A stretch of DNA of 64,000 nucleotides from Paenibacillus sedimenti (GCF_014534655.1 NZ_JACVVD010000002.1:744001-808000), one strand, 5' to 3'. Positions 51,934 through 61,053 are shown, counted from the first letter of the stretch. A program made the numbers and translations. The notes: generated by a model from the sequence alone, not told the origin.

Positions 51934-54054
51934 ATGCCAGCTAATCAATTTTTTAACGCGCATCACGCTCCAGTGGGAGCGTTTGCAAGCTTTACTCTCG
52001 GATTTCCGGGCAAAAGCGGAGGATTCGATTTGGAGCAAGGACGCCCGCCGGGGCAAAATATATATATCGGTCTCGAGTCCGCCAAGGGTGGTACTTACGA
52101 AGCTCTGCCTTTTTTTGAATATGGGGAAGATGAGAGTCAGCGTTACGATATTGAGAATCCCGATCCGAACCCGAATAAGCCGAAGATCGTCTTTCCATTT
52201 GCTCGTGATGCGATTCGAAGAGACTTTCATGTAAGCACAGATACTTGGAAAGCCGGCGATCTGGAGTTCCGTATCATTTCACCTGCTCAATCTGTGCCGG
52301 ATCCGACGACTGCTAGTGATGAGGAGCTTAGACTGGCTCTTGTTCCAGCCGTGCTCGCTGAGATTACCGTAGACAACACGAAGGGGACTGCAGCCCGCAG
52401 AGTGTTTTTGGGCTATCAGGGTTCCGATCCATACAGCTCCATGCGCAGACTGGACGATACGCTGGACGGCATTGCAGGTGTCGGGCAAGGACGAATCACG
52501 GCCATTGTTTCCAATGATCCCGATGTTCGATCCGGCTTGCACTTCAGCATTGAAGACATCCTGACTGTGAAGCCGATGGAGAATCTAACCTTCGGTCTCG
52601 GCACAGTCGGCGCTCTGTTAGCAGACACGCCAGCAGGCGAGAAGCGGACTTATCGTTTCGCGCTGTGTTTCCACCGTTCCGGCATCGTAACGGCAGGTTA
52701 TGATGCTTCATACTTGTATGCACGTTTGTTCAAAAACATTGAAGCAGCAGCAAGCTATGCTTTGAACCATTACGAAGAGATCTCTGTACTCGCGCAAAAA
52801 TCAAATGTTAGCATTGATTCCTCCAAACTATCGGAAGATCAAAAGTTCATGTTATCCCATGCGATTCGCAGCTATTACGGCAGCACGCAGCTCCTTGAAA
52901 TGGACGGCGACCCGTTCTGGGTCGTTAATGAAGGCGAATACCGCATGATGAACACGTTTGATCTCACAGTCGATCAGCTGTTTTATGAGTTGGCGCTCAA
53001 CCCGTGGACGGTTCGCAATGAACTTGATATGTTTTCCAATCGATATAGTTATGAGGACCGGGTATGTTTTCCGGGGGACCCCACGGAGTATCCGGGGGGG
53101 ATCAGCTTTACGCATGATATGGGTGTCGCAAATACACTTTCCAGACCGCACTATTCCTCCTATGAGTTATATGGACTGGACGGCTGCTTCTCTCATATGA
53201 CGCATGAGCAATTGGTGAACTGGATTTTGTGCGGGGCTGTCTATGTGGAGCATACGGGAGATCAGCAGTGGCTGCAGAACAACTTGTCTCTGTTTGAGCA
53301 GTGCCTGCAAAGCATGTTGAACCGCGACAACCCGAACCCTGAGCTGCGCAACGGCATTATGTCGCTGGACAGCACGCGCACGATGGGCGGAGCCGAGATC
53401 ACAACCTATGACAGTCTGGACGTTTCCCTCGGTCAGGCTCGCAATAACATTTACATGGCGGGAAAATGCTGGGCATCCTACGTGGCAATGGAGCGTATTT
53501 TCAAACAAAACGGCCGTGAGGATCTGGTCCGAACGGCAGGTGATCAAGCGCTCAAATGCGCTCGCACATTAGTAGGGTTCGTGACGGAGGAGGGATACAT
53601 TCCGGCCGTTGTCGGCGAAGGGAACGACTCGAAGATTATTCCGGCCATTGAAGGCCTGGTATTCCCTTACTTCACGGGCAACAAAGATGCACTCGACGAG
53701 ACTGGCCGATACGGGTTCTACATTCAAGCGCTGAAAAAGCATCTCGATACAGTACTTGTGACCGGAACATGTTTGTTCCCGGACGGCGGCTGGAAGCTCT
53801 CTTCGACGAGCAATAACTCCTGGCTCAGCAAAATATATTTGTGCCAATTCGTTGCGCGCCAAATTTTGAATCTTCCATGGGATGAAAAGGGGGCTGCGGC
53901 AGATAGCGCCCATGTTAGCTGGCTCACGCACCCGACCTTATCGGTTTGGAGCTGGAGCGACCAAATCATTTCCGGGGAAATTCAAGGCAGCAAATACTAT
54001 CCGCGCGGTGTCACAAGCATCTTATGGCTTCAAGAGGAACAATATCGCGCCTAG
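51934..54054 (+). CDS. GH52 beta-xylosidase
   Basis: The 706-residue product matches GH52 xylosidases in length and along the whole sequence from memory of the family (FFNAHHAPVGAFASFTLGF at the start). The nucleophile Glu is expected in VVNEGEYRMMNTFDL (about 335) and the acid/base Asp in GLDSTRTMGGAEITTYDSLD (about 495). There is no signal peptide, so it cleaves imported xylooligosaccharides to xylose in the cytoplasm. The ATG at 51934 follows GGGAGCACTT, a weaker site. It is a single-gene unit ended by a hairpin. Confidence 0.95.
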   Translation: MPANQFFNAHHAPVGAFASFTLGFPGKSGGFDLEQGRPPGQNIYIGLESAKGGTYEALPFFEYGEDESQRYDIENPDPNPNKPKIVFPFARDAIRRDFHVSTDTWKAGDLEFRIISPAQSVPDPTTASDEELRLALVPAVLAEITVDNTKGTAARRVFLGYQGSDPYSSMRRLDDTLDGIAGVGQGRITAIVSNDPDVRSGLHFSIEDILTVKPMENLTFGLGTVGALLADTPAGEKRTYRFALCFHRSGIVTAGYDASYLYARLFKNIEAAASYALNHYEEISVLAQKSNVSIDSSKLSEDQKFMLSHAIRSYYGSTQLLEMDGDPFWVVNEGEYRMMNTFDLTVDQLFYELALNPWTVRNELDMFSNRYSYEDRVCFPGDPTEYPGGISFTHDMGVANTLSRPHYSSYELYGLDGCFSHMTHEQLVNWILCGAVYVEHTGDQQWLQNNLSLFEQCLQSMLNRDNPNPELRNGIMSLDSTRTMGGAEITTYDSLDVSLGQARNNIYMAGKCWASYVAMERIFKQNGREDLVRTAGDQALKCARTLVGFVTEEGYIPAVVGEGNDSKIIPAIEGLVFPYFTGNKDALDETGRYGFYIQALKKHLDTVLVTGTCLFPDGGWKLSSTSNNSWLSKIYLCQFVARQILNLPWDEKGAAADSAHVSWLTHPTLSVWSWSDQIISGEIQGSKYYPRGVTSILWLQEEQYRA

Positions 54055-54136
54055 CGCGGTTATAGTGTCCAACTTGCATCTTTTCACGGCTGTAATAGCC
54101 CGAAATAAGACCGTTACAGCTCAACTTTAAAGAAAT

Positions 54137-54180
54137 AGGCTGACCTATCAGTAGTTAGAGCTACTAAAGGGTCAGCCTCT
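54137..54180. terminator. Hairpin terminator between GH52 and the small minus-strand gene
   Basis: AGGCTGACC pairs with GGTCAGCCT, with an inner GTAG/CTAC stem, and CTTCTTTTAC follows on the plus strand. It serves the converging genes. Confidence 0.75.
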
Positions 54181-54194
54181 TCTTTTACTTATGA

Positions 54195-54500
54195 TTACTT
54201 TTCGTTACTGGGTTCGTTACGCAAATCGTCTTCATCCGGATATGCCCGCGGGATATCTTGGTGAAAATCCCGATTCTCGTAAGAATAGGTGTTGGACGGC
54301 CGCTGATCTTCGCGCCATGGCGTGCTCTTGCCGAGCGATTCCGTAATCAGGTCCGATCCGTAAGGCCCGTCGGGAAATTCCTCGGCAGTCAGGTCGTTGC
54401 GCTGCGACTCGACCGTCTTTAGATCGGTGTACTCGTCCCTGTATTCATCAATGAATCCTTTGGATTGTTTCTTCTCTTGTTCATCGAAATCCTTGCTCAT
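54195..54500 (-). CDS. Small acidic hypothetical protein
   Basis: This 101-residue, highly charged protein (MSKDFDEQEKKQSKGF, then NDLTAEEFPDGPYGSD and PRAYPDEDDLRNEPS) has no hydrophobic core and is probably mostly disordered. I do not recognise a family. The start at 54500 has a purine-rich AGGAGGC ribosome site; the frame is open further upstream without one. It lies 55 bases downstream of the DUF3055 gene on the same strand. Confidence 0.6.
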   Translation of the reverse strand: MSKDFDEQEKKQSKGFIDEYRDEYTDLKTVESQRNDLTAEEFPDGPYGSDLITESLGKSTPWREDQRPSNTYSYENRDFHQDIPRAYPDEDDLRNEPSNEK

Positions 54501-54555
54501 GAAAAAGCCTCCTGTCCATTTGCCAGTGCTTTTTCCATTTTCCCCAACGATGAAC

Positions 54556-54852
54556 TTAAATATCCGTGAAATGGATCGAACCAATTACTTGGGACAAGAA
54601 GGCATTCAGCTCTTGTGCTTCTTCCTCTGAGATTTTATATGCATATTCCAAATAGCCTTCTTCGGCTAAATCGTCCGGACCCATGACGGCGCTGCGTCCT
54701 GTTTGCAAATCAATCACGAGCTTCTTGCCATAATAGCGGGTTGTAGTCATAATTGCGAGATCAAAGCGATGCATCGATTCGCCGCCGATAAAACAAACGA
54801 AACGAGTCGTCGTTTCCTCCGAATGGTCGTATAAAAAGTCAAAATCAGACAT
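54556..54852 (-). CDS. DUF3055-family protein
   Basis: The 98-residue product (SDFDFLYDHSEETTTRFV, FDLAIMTTTRYYGKKLV, TGRSAVMGPDDLAEEGYLE) resembles the DUF3055 family of small cytosolic proteins found across Bacillales, whose function is unknown. The start at 54852 follows GGATGGAGGG; the upstream open frame (to 54942) lacks a site. It is divergent from the HRDC gene. Confidence 0.75.
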   Translation of the reverse strand: MSDFDFLYDHSEETTTRFVCFIGGESMHRFDLAIMTTTRYYGKKLVIDLQTGRSAVMGPDDLAEEGYLEYAYKISEEEAQELNAFLSQVIGSIHFTDI

Positions 54853-55047
54853 GATGGCCCTCCATCCTCTTCCTGGTATGCACCTATTATACCTGAAAAT
54901 AGCTCGGCAACAAAACACCTCTTGCGCCCATCTGACAGACATGGTATGATTTGGATATTCGAAAGGGAAGCACCTTTTCTACATGACGTAGAAGAGGTGC
55001 TTTTTGTTTTTCTGAATCTAATTCTAATTGAGCATGGAGGAGATGGA

Positions 55048-56058
55048 ATGAACGTAGTATTTTTGAACACTTTGGAAAAGGAAGCGGGGGATAGTCGGGT
55101 TACGTCGGCGCAAGTCTCGATTGGAGAAGCACAGGGGATCTGGCATGTCTACTGGAGCGAGCCGGATACGGGGGGCCGAATGGCACAGGACCAGTGGTAC
55201 CAAGGCGTCAGTTGGGATGAGATGCTGGGCGCTTTCCGGCAAGGTCTTCGCGATAAAATGCGAACCGGTTTTCGGCCCTTGGTGAGCACGGACTTGGAAT
55301 TGGCGCAACGGTCGGGTAAAGCGAAATTGACGCAGATGCTTACGTTTTACAGTGAGGAGAATCCGAATGAGGAGATGTTTGAGAGCTTGCGGGCGTGGAG
55401 ACGGGAACAAGCAGCACGTGAGGGCAAAGCGCCTTATATCCTGGCGACCAATCGCGTGCTGCGCATGATCTCGGTCTTCCTTCCGCAGAATTCAGACGAA
55501 CTGCTGCAAATACCCGGATTCGGCGAGCAAAAGACGTCCATGTACGCCGCCGATTTACTTAAGCTTACAGCAGAGCACCAGCGTTCGCATGGCTTTCCAT
55601 TGGATTGGGTCGCGAATAGCGTTGACACTTCAAAGTTTGAAGCTTGGCTGATCGCTCAGAAAGAGCAAAAGCTTCGCACAGAGCTCGACCGGGAAGTCAG
55701 CAAGCGCAAGCTGCTCGAAATCGTCACTAGCGGCGGAAATCTGGCTGATCTGCAGAAAGCTTTATCCATGCCTCGCAGGGAGCTGCTGATGTGGGTGGAA
55801 GAACTCGAGCGGGAGGGCTACGATATGGATTCGCTTGTGGAAGCGGAACTTGGCTCCGTATCCGAGGAGGATCAGATCAAGGCATGGAGCGCATTCGAGG
55901 CAGAAGGCGATCGCTATTTGAAACCTGTGCTGCAGCGCATCGCTTCTGCTGAAGAACTTAAAGGCAAAGAGCTGGACCGCGCCTACGAGTGGCTTCGCTT
56001 GCTCCGGCTGCGTTTCCGCCGCGAGAAGGATAATGCCGCTGTACAGGCAGCGAGCTAG
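55048..56058 (+). CDS. HRDC-domain protein
   Basis: The 336-residue protein has an HRDC domain at about 115-190 (LRAWRREQAAREGKAPYILATNR, split by a conserved hydrophobic core, then ILQIPGFGEQKTSMY-like sequence LLQIPGFGEQK). HRDC domains bind nucleic acid in RecQ helicases and RNase D. The C-terminal half is helical, with an HTH-like segment (LADLQKALSMPRRELLMWVEELEREG). It has no helicase or nuclease motif of its own. The ATG at 55048 follows GGAGGAGATG. Confidence 0.75.
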   Translation: MNVVFLNTLEKEAGDSRVTSAQVSIGEAQGIWHVYWSEPDTGGRMAQDQWYQGVSWDEMLGAFRQGLRDKMRTGFRPLVSTDLELAQRSGKAKLTQMLTFYSEENPNEEMFESLRAWRREQAAREGKAPYILATNRVLRMISVFLPQNSDELLQIPGFGEQKTSMYAADLLKLTAEHQRSHGFPLDWVANSVDTSKFEAWLIAQKEQKLRTELDREVSKRKLLEIVTSGGNLADLQKALSMPRRELLMWVEELEREGYDMDSLVEAELGSVSEEDQIKAWSAFEAEGDRYLKPVLQRIASAEELKGKELDRAYEWLRLLRLRFRREKDNAAVQAAS

Positions 56059-56109
56059 TATTGACACGCTTTGCGGAATGTGTTTAAATGAACACTAAAT
56101 TTAACATAC

Positions 56110-56378
56110 AATCAATGCGATGACGGATATGGGGTTACCCTGAGTAGGAGAAATGCCGCTGCTTCAGAGAGTCGGTGGAAGGTGCGAACCGGCGCAAGCG
56201 TGGATCCGAATTACAGTCCTGAGTTGGAAAAGGGAACATGCGCAAGTATGGCATTAGTAGCTTTTACCCGGCAGTAACATGCCGTTATGATACTAAGTGA
56301 AAGAGATTATTCTCTTTAATTAGGGTGGTACCGCGAGACAACCTTCTCGTCCCTTTGTGGGGCGTGGAGGTTTTTTTG
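56110..56378 (+). promoter_or_regulatory. T-box riboswitch of tyrS with terminator
   Basis: The leader contains the hallmark T-box sequence AGGGTGGTACCGCG at 56322-56335 just before a terminator (AACCTTCTCGTCCC pairing with GGGGCGTGGAGGTT, then T7, ending near 56378). The specifier-loop region GAATTACAGTCC holds a TAC codon at 56212-56214, matching tyrosine. Uncharged tRNA-Tyr would stabilise the antiterminator and raise tyrS expression. Confidence 0.93.
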
Positions 56379-56424
56379 TTTTTAGGATTGGATTATTAGG
56401 GACTTAGTAGAGGAGGCTCATTTA

Positions 56425-57684
56425 ATGGTTACATGGGATCAACTGACAAAAGAGCAGCAGGGTGAAGTCGATCGTCAATGGCATATCGTTCGCAGGGGCA
56501 CTGCACAAATCGTTCCTGAAGAGGCGCTGAAGCAGAAAATTATGAATGCTGTCCATACGGGCCAGCCGTTAAAGGTGAAACTCGGCCTGGATCCATCGGC
56601 GCCGGATATTCATATCGGGCATACGGTCGTACTGCAAAAGCTGCGCCAGTTTCAGGAGCTTGGGCACGAGGTGCAGCTCATTATCGGTGACTTCACAGGA
56701 AGGATCGGCGATCCGACAGGGAAGTCGGAAACGCGCAAACAGCTGACAGAGGAGGATGTGAAGCGAAACGCGGAGACATACCAGAAGCAGTTGTACAAAA
56801 TTTTAGAGCCAGGCAAAACGAAATTCTACTACAATTCCTCGTGGCTGGGTGAGCTCAAATTCGATGATGTGCTCAAGTTAGCCGGTAAAGTCACTGTTGC
56901 CAGGCTACTCGAACGGGATGATTTTGCTAAAAGGTATGCGGGCAATCTTCCTATCCATTTACACGAATTTTTCTACCCGCTCATGCAGGCCTATGATTCC
57001 GTTTCCTTGCATACGGATATCGAACTCGGCGGCACGGATCAAACGTTCAACATCTTGATGGGTCGAACATTGCAAGGGGCATATGAGATGAACGACGGGC
57101 AAGTTGCTATGTTGATGCCGCTGCTCGAAGGGCTCGACGGTGTGCAGAAGATGAGCAAGAGCTTAGGAAATTACATTGGTATTGATGAGTCGCCGAACGA
57201 GATTTACGGCAAGACGATGTCCATTCCTGACAATCTGATGCTAAAATACTTCGAACTCACGACATCCATTGGAAATGATGAGCTCCGGGAATTGGAGCAA
57301 GGTCTTCAGGCAGGAACGGTACATCCCAGGGATGCGAAAATGCGGCTCGCAAAAGAATATGTCCGCATGTTCCACGGAGCTGGGGCAGCTGATGAAGCGG
57401 AGCAGCATTTCATTGCCGTATTCCAAAAGCGGACATTGCCTGACGAGATCGAAGCTGCTCTACTGCAATCCGAAGAGCTGGAAGACGGAGCGATCTCGAT
57501 GGTCAAGCTGCTTGTCACCCTTGGCCTGCAAGTATCCAATGGTGAGGCAAGACGCAGCATTGAGCAAGGCGCTGTCAGAATCAACGAGCAGAAAATTACG
57601 GATATCCATGCATTAATCGTGCCGCAGAACGGCGATATTGTACAAATCGGCAAACGTAAATTTGTCAAATTAGAGTTGGTTTAG
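56425..57684 (+). CDS. tyrS: Tyrosyl-tRNA synthetase
   Basis: The 419-residue class I synthetase has the HIGH motif in PDIHIGHTVV (about 65) and KMSKS in VQKMSKSLGNYIG (about 238-242). A C-terminal S4 RNA-binding domain includes GEARRSIEQGAVRINEQ. The sequence of the N-terminal half looks like the TyrZ/TyrS2 branch rather than the classic Bacillus TyrS. It charges tRNA-Tyr. The ATG follows GAGGAGG and the gene is controlled by the T-box upstream. Confidence 0.95.
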   Translation: MVTWDQLTKEQQGEVDRQWHIVRRGTAQIVPEEALKQKIMNAVHTGQPLKVKLGLDPSAPDIHIGHTVVLQKLRQFQELGHEVQLIIGDFTGRIGDPTGKSETRKQLTEEDVKRNAETYQKQLYKILEPGKTKFYYNSSWLGELKFDDVLKLAGKVTVARLLERDDFAKRYAGNLPIHLHEFFYPLMQAYDSVSLHTDIELGGTDQTFNILMGRTLQGAYEMNDGQVAMLMPLLEGLDGVQKMSKSLGNYIGIDESPNEIYGKTMSIPDNLMLKYFELTTSIGNDELRELEQGLQAGTVHPRDAKMRLAKEYVRMFHGAGAADEAEQHFIAVFQKRTLPDEIEAALLQSEELEDGAISMVKLLVTLGLQVSNGEARRSIEQGAVRINEQKITDIHALIVPQNGDIVQIGKRKFVKLELV

Positions 57685-57695
57685 GCATGGGAAAA

Positions 57696-57738
57696 GGACC
57701 ATTCCTTTAGCAATTCTACATTGCTACGGAATGGTCCC
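57696..57738. terminator. Terminator between tyrS and corA
   Basis: GGACCATTCC pairs with GGAATGGTCC with inner TAGCAA/TTGCTA pairing. The T run is better on the minus strand, so it mainly ends corA, but it may also stop tyrS. Confidence 0.75.
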
Positions 57739-57749
57739 CAATCGTCCAT

Positions 57750-58697
57750 TTACAACCAACCTTTTTTACGGAAAAATACGTACATCCCGATTCCAAGAAA
57801 GGCCATAATCACCAGACTTATTGCATCAGCGTGAGGAATATGAAGGAATCCGAGTATATCATCGAAATTCATTCCGAATACCCCGGTGATGAACGTGAGC
57901 GGAATAAAGATCGTCGTCACCGCGGTAAATACGCGCATGATTTCATTTGCCCGGTTAGCGACGCTGGACTGATAAGCTTCTCGCAAGTTGCCCATCAGAT
58001 CGCGAAGCGTATCGAACGTATCGACGATTTTCACCGCATTTTCATAAATATCGCTGAAATATTTTTGCAGCTGATGGTCAATCAGCTTAAGTTCTTTTTT
58101 TCCAAGAGTTCCTATTAAGTCGCGCTGCGGGACGAGCACTTTTTTGAGCCACAGGATTTCGGACCGCAGCCCGATGATCTCATTCAAATGCGTCTTCTTC
58201 GTTGCCATAAGAATATCTTCTTCCAGCTTCTCAATCTTATCTTCGATACGGTCACCGACCGTTACGTAATTATCGACGACAAGATCGGCCAGATGGTAAA
58301 GGAATCGATCGGGACTGTTCACTTCTTCTTCCCAAAGGAACGGCTTCAATGCACGAAGCTCATTAATCTTTTGCTTGGTAACGGTTATAATTACATGCTT
58401 GTTTAGAAAAATATTAAGTGCGCGTAAGAAAATCTCTTCGTCATCAAATCGGATGCTGTTAATAACAATAAAATAGTGCGAATCGTAAATTTCAATCTTA
58501 GGACGCTGTTCTTCCTCGCTCAAGCAATCCTCCACGGCCAGATCATGCAAATGAAACAAGGGCTGAAGAACTTCCAGATCTTCAATCCCCGCGTCAATCC
58601 AATAAAAGCCGTTCTCCGGAGGTGTAAGCGCGACGGTCACATCCTCGATCAAAGTAAATACGCCGTTTTGTACCCATCGTGTTTTCATCTGATCCAC
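57750..58697 (-). CDS. corA: CorA-family magnesium/divalent metal transporter
   Basis: The 315-residue product has the large N-terminal cytoplasmic funnel domain and two C-terminal membrane helices. The signature GVFGMNF (the GMN selectivity motif) follows the first helix and FFRKKGWL ends the protein. The usual YGMN is FGMN here. CorA pentamers import Mg2+ and sometimes Co2+ or Ni2+. The ATG at 58697 follows GGGGTGG. A promoter 170 bases upstream and a structured leader suggest RNA-level control. Confidence 0.93.
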   Translation of the reverse strand: MDQMKTRWVQNGVFTLIEDVTVALTPPENGFYWIDAGIEDLEVLQPLFHLHDLAVEDCLSEEEQRPKIEIYDSHYFIVINSIRFDDEEIFLRALNIFLNKHVIITVTKQKINELRALKPFLWEEEVNSPDRFLYHLADLVVDNYVTVGDRIEDKIEKLEEDILMATKKTHLNEIIGLRSEILWLKKVLVPQRDLIGTLGKKELKLIDHQLQKYFSDIYENAVKIVDTFDTLRDLMGNLREAYQSSVANRANEIMRVFTAVTTIFIPLTFITGVFGMNFDDILGFLHIPHADAISLVIMAFLGIGMYVFFRKKGWL

Positions 58698-58699
58698 CC

Positions 58700-58862
58700 C
58701 TTCGAATGGAACCAGCCGGTAAATCTCCTATCGTAATCAGGCTACGGATGGATGGAGAACCGACTGTAGTCCCGCCATATAAAATTGTTCACTTACTCTG
58801 CAGCTTCTACTCCTCGGGTCTCCGTCCATACGTATGCCCCCCTTTTCCGTCCGTGTCGAATA
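58700..58862 (-). promoter_or_regulatory. Long structured corA 5' leader, unknown class
   Basis: About 165 nucleotides of untranslated RNA are expected between the predicted promoter and the ATG. The minus-strand GGACGGAGACC (58827-58817) can pair with GGTTCTCCATCC (58761-58750), with one or two mismatches. Inside and beside this stem are small palindromes (GACTGTAGTC and ATACGTAT). It does not match the conserved core of the M-box as I know it. Confidence 0.5.
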
Positions 58863-58869
58863 CTTGTCT

Positions 58870-58898
58870 AGTATAACCCTTCATTTTACGCGTTTCAA
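58870..58898 (-). promoter_or_regulatory. SigmaA-type promoter of corA
   Basis: On the minus strand TTGAAA (58898-58893) and TATACT (58875-58870) are separated by exactly 17 bases. Both boxes are one base from the consensus. Confidence 0.7.
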
Positions 58899-59100
58899 GC
58901 CGAAAAGTTTGGATTGATGAAGCTATTCCTTTTAAAATAGAGTATGGTAATAAGGCATGTCTGGTTCATGGGTGAAACAACGGTTGCCCAACGTCTCAGG
59001 GCGATGTATGATCATATTTATTAGGAATGGTTAAATAACTTTACTCATAAGCAAAATTTCTTGTCATATAAATACATATAGGATGGGAGTATGATCCATT

Positions 59101-59505
59101 ATGTCGGTATTTAAGAACCGGATCCAAGAACTTCGAATGAAAAAAGGCACTTCTCAAGACGAACTTGCTGCTTTTTTGGGAAGAAAGAGAGCAACCGTGT
59201 CCAATTATGAATTAGGAAAAACCGAGCCTCAGTACGCGGATCTAGTGAAAATCGCTGATTATTTTAACGTAACTGTTGATTACTTACTAGGCAGACCAGG
59301 CGCTGAAAAGCATTACTTCGCTTCTAACAGTTCTAGTGCTCTTCCAATAGAAGAGCAGTCCTTGCTTGACCAATTTTTGAAAGATACAGAAGCGTTGCTG
59401 CGTGAAAAAGGAAATTTGGACGAAGATAAATTGGCCTATTCGTTAAAATTTATGGAATTTACATTTTTAGAAGATCTTGAGGAAAGTAAAAGAAGCAAAA
59501 AATAG
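59101..59505 (+). CDS. XRE-family transcriptional regulator
   Basis: The 134-residue protein has an N-terminal Cro/C1 helix-turn-helix (RIQELRMKKGTSQDELAAFL, then RKRATVSNYELGKTEPQY) and a helical C-terminal half that may dimerise or respond to a partner. It is followed about 100 bases later by an ImmA-like gene on the same strand, an arrangement common for repressor/anti-repressor pairs. The ATG follows GGATGGGAG. Confidence 0.88.
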   Translation: MSVFKNRIQELRMKKGTSQDELAAFLGRKRATVSNYELGKTEPQYADLVKIADYFNVTVDYLLGRPGAEKHYFASNSSSALPIEEQSLLDQFLKDTEALLREKGNLDEDKLAYSLKFMEFTFLEDLEESKRSKK

Positions 59506-59605
59506 CAGTAAAACACCTAAAATTTTCACTTTTCCCATTTTCTTATTTATTTTTCGTGATATAATAATTTCCAGTAATGTCCTATTTTTGAGGGAGTTGA
59601 TTTGT

Positions 59606-59965
59606 TTGGATCATATAGAGGATTTATACAAAGGTATTGGGGAACGATGCCCTTATAAATTAGCCAAACATCAAGGGGTTAAGCTTACGTATCTCGATGA
59701 TCTTGGTGACATCTGTGGACTATACAAACAAACTACACCAGAAAGTTATCGTATTTTTTTGAATGCTAATGTAGATATCGAGATGCAGGAGAATGTGGTT
59801 CACTTATTGATTGAACATCATAATACAGAGCTGAAAGGCATGCAACGCCTTATACTTAAGAAAGACCTGCAAATGCTGCAGCATTTGGGCCAAGAAATTC
59901 GCAAAGCCGATACTTATATTGCCGACATCTTCCTTCAAGGGTTCCTTGGTATCCATAACAAATAA
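59606..59965 (+). CDS. Possible degenerate ImmA/IrrE-like protein
   Basis: The 119-residue product begins at a TTG after GAGGGAG. Its layout (GICGLYKQ-type beta segment, then RIFLNANVDIEMQENVVHLLIEHHN) resembles ImmA/IrrE proteases, which cleave XRE repressors. The expected HExxH reads HLLIEHH, so the zinc site looks altered. The C-terminal ADIFLQGFL loosely matches the family's late motif. The link to ImmA is an inference from weak similarity and from the XRE neighbour. Confidence 0.45.
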   Translation: MDHIEDLYKGIGERCPYKLAKHQGVKLTYLDDLGDICGLYKQTTPESYRIFLNANVDIEMQENVVHLLIEHHNTELKGMQRLILKKDLQMLQHLGQEIRKADTYIADIFLQGFLGIHNK

Positions 59966-59978
59966 ATATTTTAATTGA

Positions 59979-60021
59979 AAAAAATGCCCAATCCCTTGAT
60001 AGCAAGGACCTGGGCATTTTT
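59979..60021. terminator. Bidirectional terminator between the XRE/ImmA-like pair and the next gene
   Basis: AAAAATGCCCA pairs with TGGGCATTTTT, with an inner CTTG/CAAG stem, and U runs exist in both directions. Confidence 0.88.
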
Positions 60022-60033
60022 GCGTACGAAGAG

Positions 60034-60267
60034 CTATTGCGTAACGACGTTGTTCAAAATTTTCTCTTTCATTGCCATGTAGGTATCAATGATCTCCGAG
60101 TCGCCGCATTTTAACAATTCTTCTTCATTCTCGGCCCCGTAGATATGACTTAGAAGCTGAACAGCCACTTCGGCCTGCGAAAGCGTTGGCTTGGACGTTT
60201 CAAGCAACGCGGAGTATCGATGCAAGGAAGCAAAAGCCGCGAAGCTATCCGATGATTTAACAGACAT
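60034..60267 (-). CDS. Small hypothetical protein
   Basis: The 77-residue helical protein (SSDSFAAFASLHRYSALLE, AEVAVQLLSHIYGAENEEELL) matches no family I recognise. It has a good GAGGTC ribosome site 5 bases before its ATG and a terminator just behind it. A 19-bp perfect palindrome lies 90 bases upstream. Confidence 0.6.
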   Translation of the reverse strand: MSVKSSDSFAAFASLHRYSALLETSKPTLSQAEVAVQLLSHIYGAENEEELLKCGDSEIIDTYMAMKEKILNNVVTQ

Positions 60268-60356
60268 GATATGACCTCATTTCGTTGTTAAGATTAGTAT
60301 TTAGAATGTTGGTAATTTTAAACCTGTCTCACCCCGGGTTTTCAAAGAGTATCGTA

Positions 60357-60375
60357 ATGATACAATTTGTATCAT
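60357..60375. promoter_or_regulatory. 19-bp perfect palindrome, probable operator
   Basis: ATGATACAATTTGTATCAT is two perfect 9-base arms around one base. It lies between the small gene at 60267 and hsp20, upstream of the former. The size fits a dimeric repressor site. Confidence 0.6.
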
Positions 60376-60537
60376 TTTATCATATTGCTTATCCAATAGA
60401 CAACTTTTCCCTCCTTTTCTAAAGTATACAAGATCATTTGCGAAAAAATCGGCCAACTTCAAGTCATCTTCAAAACAAAAATCGGGCCCCCCTCAGCCAT
60501 CTTAAACCGGCTTTCGGGACAGCCCTCACCAAATGAT

Positions 60538-60981
60538 TTAGCGGAAATCTACATCGATTCTTTTTTTGACATCCGGTTTCGTTTTGGGCATGCGGATCTC
60601 AAGAACTCCGTTTTTATAAGTTGCCTTGACACCTTCGGATGCCACGGTAGCCGGCAAACCGATGGAACGTTGAAAATGTCCGACAAAGCGTTCTTGCCTG
60701 TACATATTCTGTTCTTTGACTTCATTGGCTCTGTTGATGCTGCCGCTAATTGAAAGAACATTGTTTTCGATATCTATATTTACATCTTCTTTCTTTTTGA
60801 GTCCCGGTATATCGCATGTTGCGACGACTTCATTATCCGTTTCATGGACATCGACGCTTAAATTACCAAAAGAATGTCCAAAGCTTGATCTAAAGGCCGG
60901 AAGGTCGGTTGTGAAAAAACGATCAAATTCCCGCCTCATATTTTCGAGATGACGAAACGGTTCATAAGGTACTAAAGGCAT
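60538..60981 (-). CDS. Hsp20-family small heat shock protein
   Basis: The 147-residue chaperone has the alpha-crystallin domain at about 45-130 (FGNLSVDVHETDNEVVATCDI, VGHFQRSIGLPATV, and GVLEIRMPK). The C-terminal tail has the family's basic end but no clear IxI motif. It holds unfolding proteins in solution during heat stress. The ATG at 60981 follows AGGAGGTTGAG. No CIRCE repeat is visible upstream. Confidence 0.92.
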   Translation of the reverse strand: MPLVPYEPFRHLENMRREFDRFFTTDLPAFRSSFGHSFGNLSVDVHETDNEVVATCDIPGLKKKEDVNIDIENNVLSISGSINRANEVKEQNMYRQERFVGHFQRSIGLPATVASEGVKATYKNGVLEIRMPKTKPDVKKRIDVDFR

Positions 60982-61053
60982 TTGAATGCTCAACCTCCTG
61001 TGATAGTTGTATAATTTTAGCAATTTTAGATGAACTCATTTATCATAAATTAT

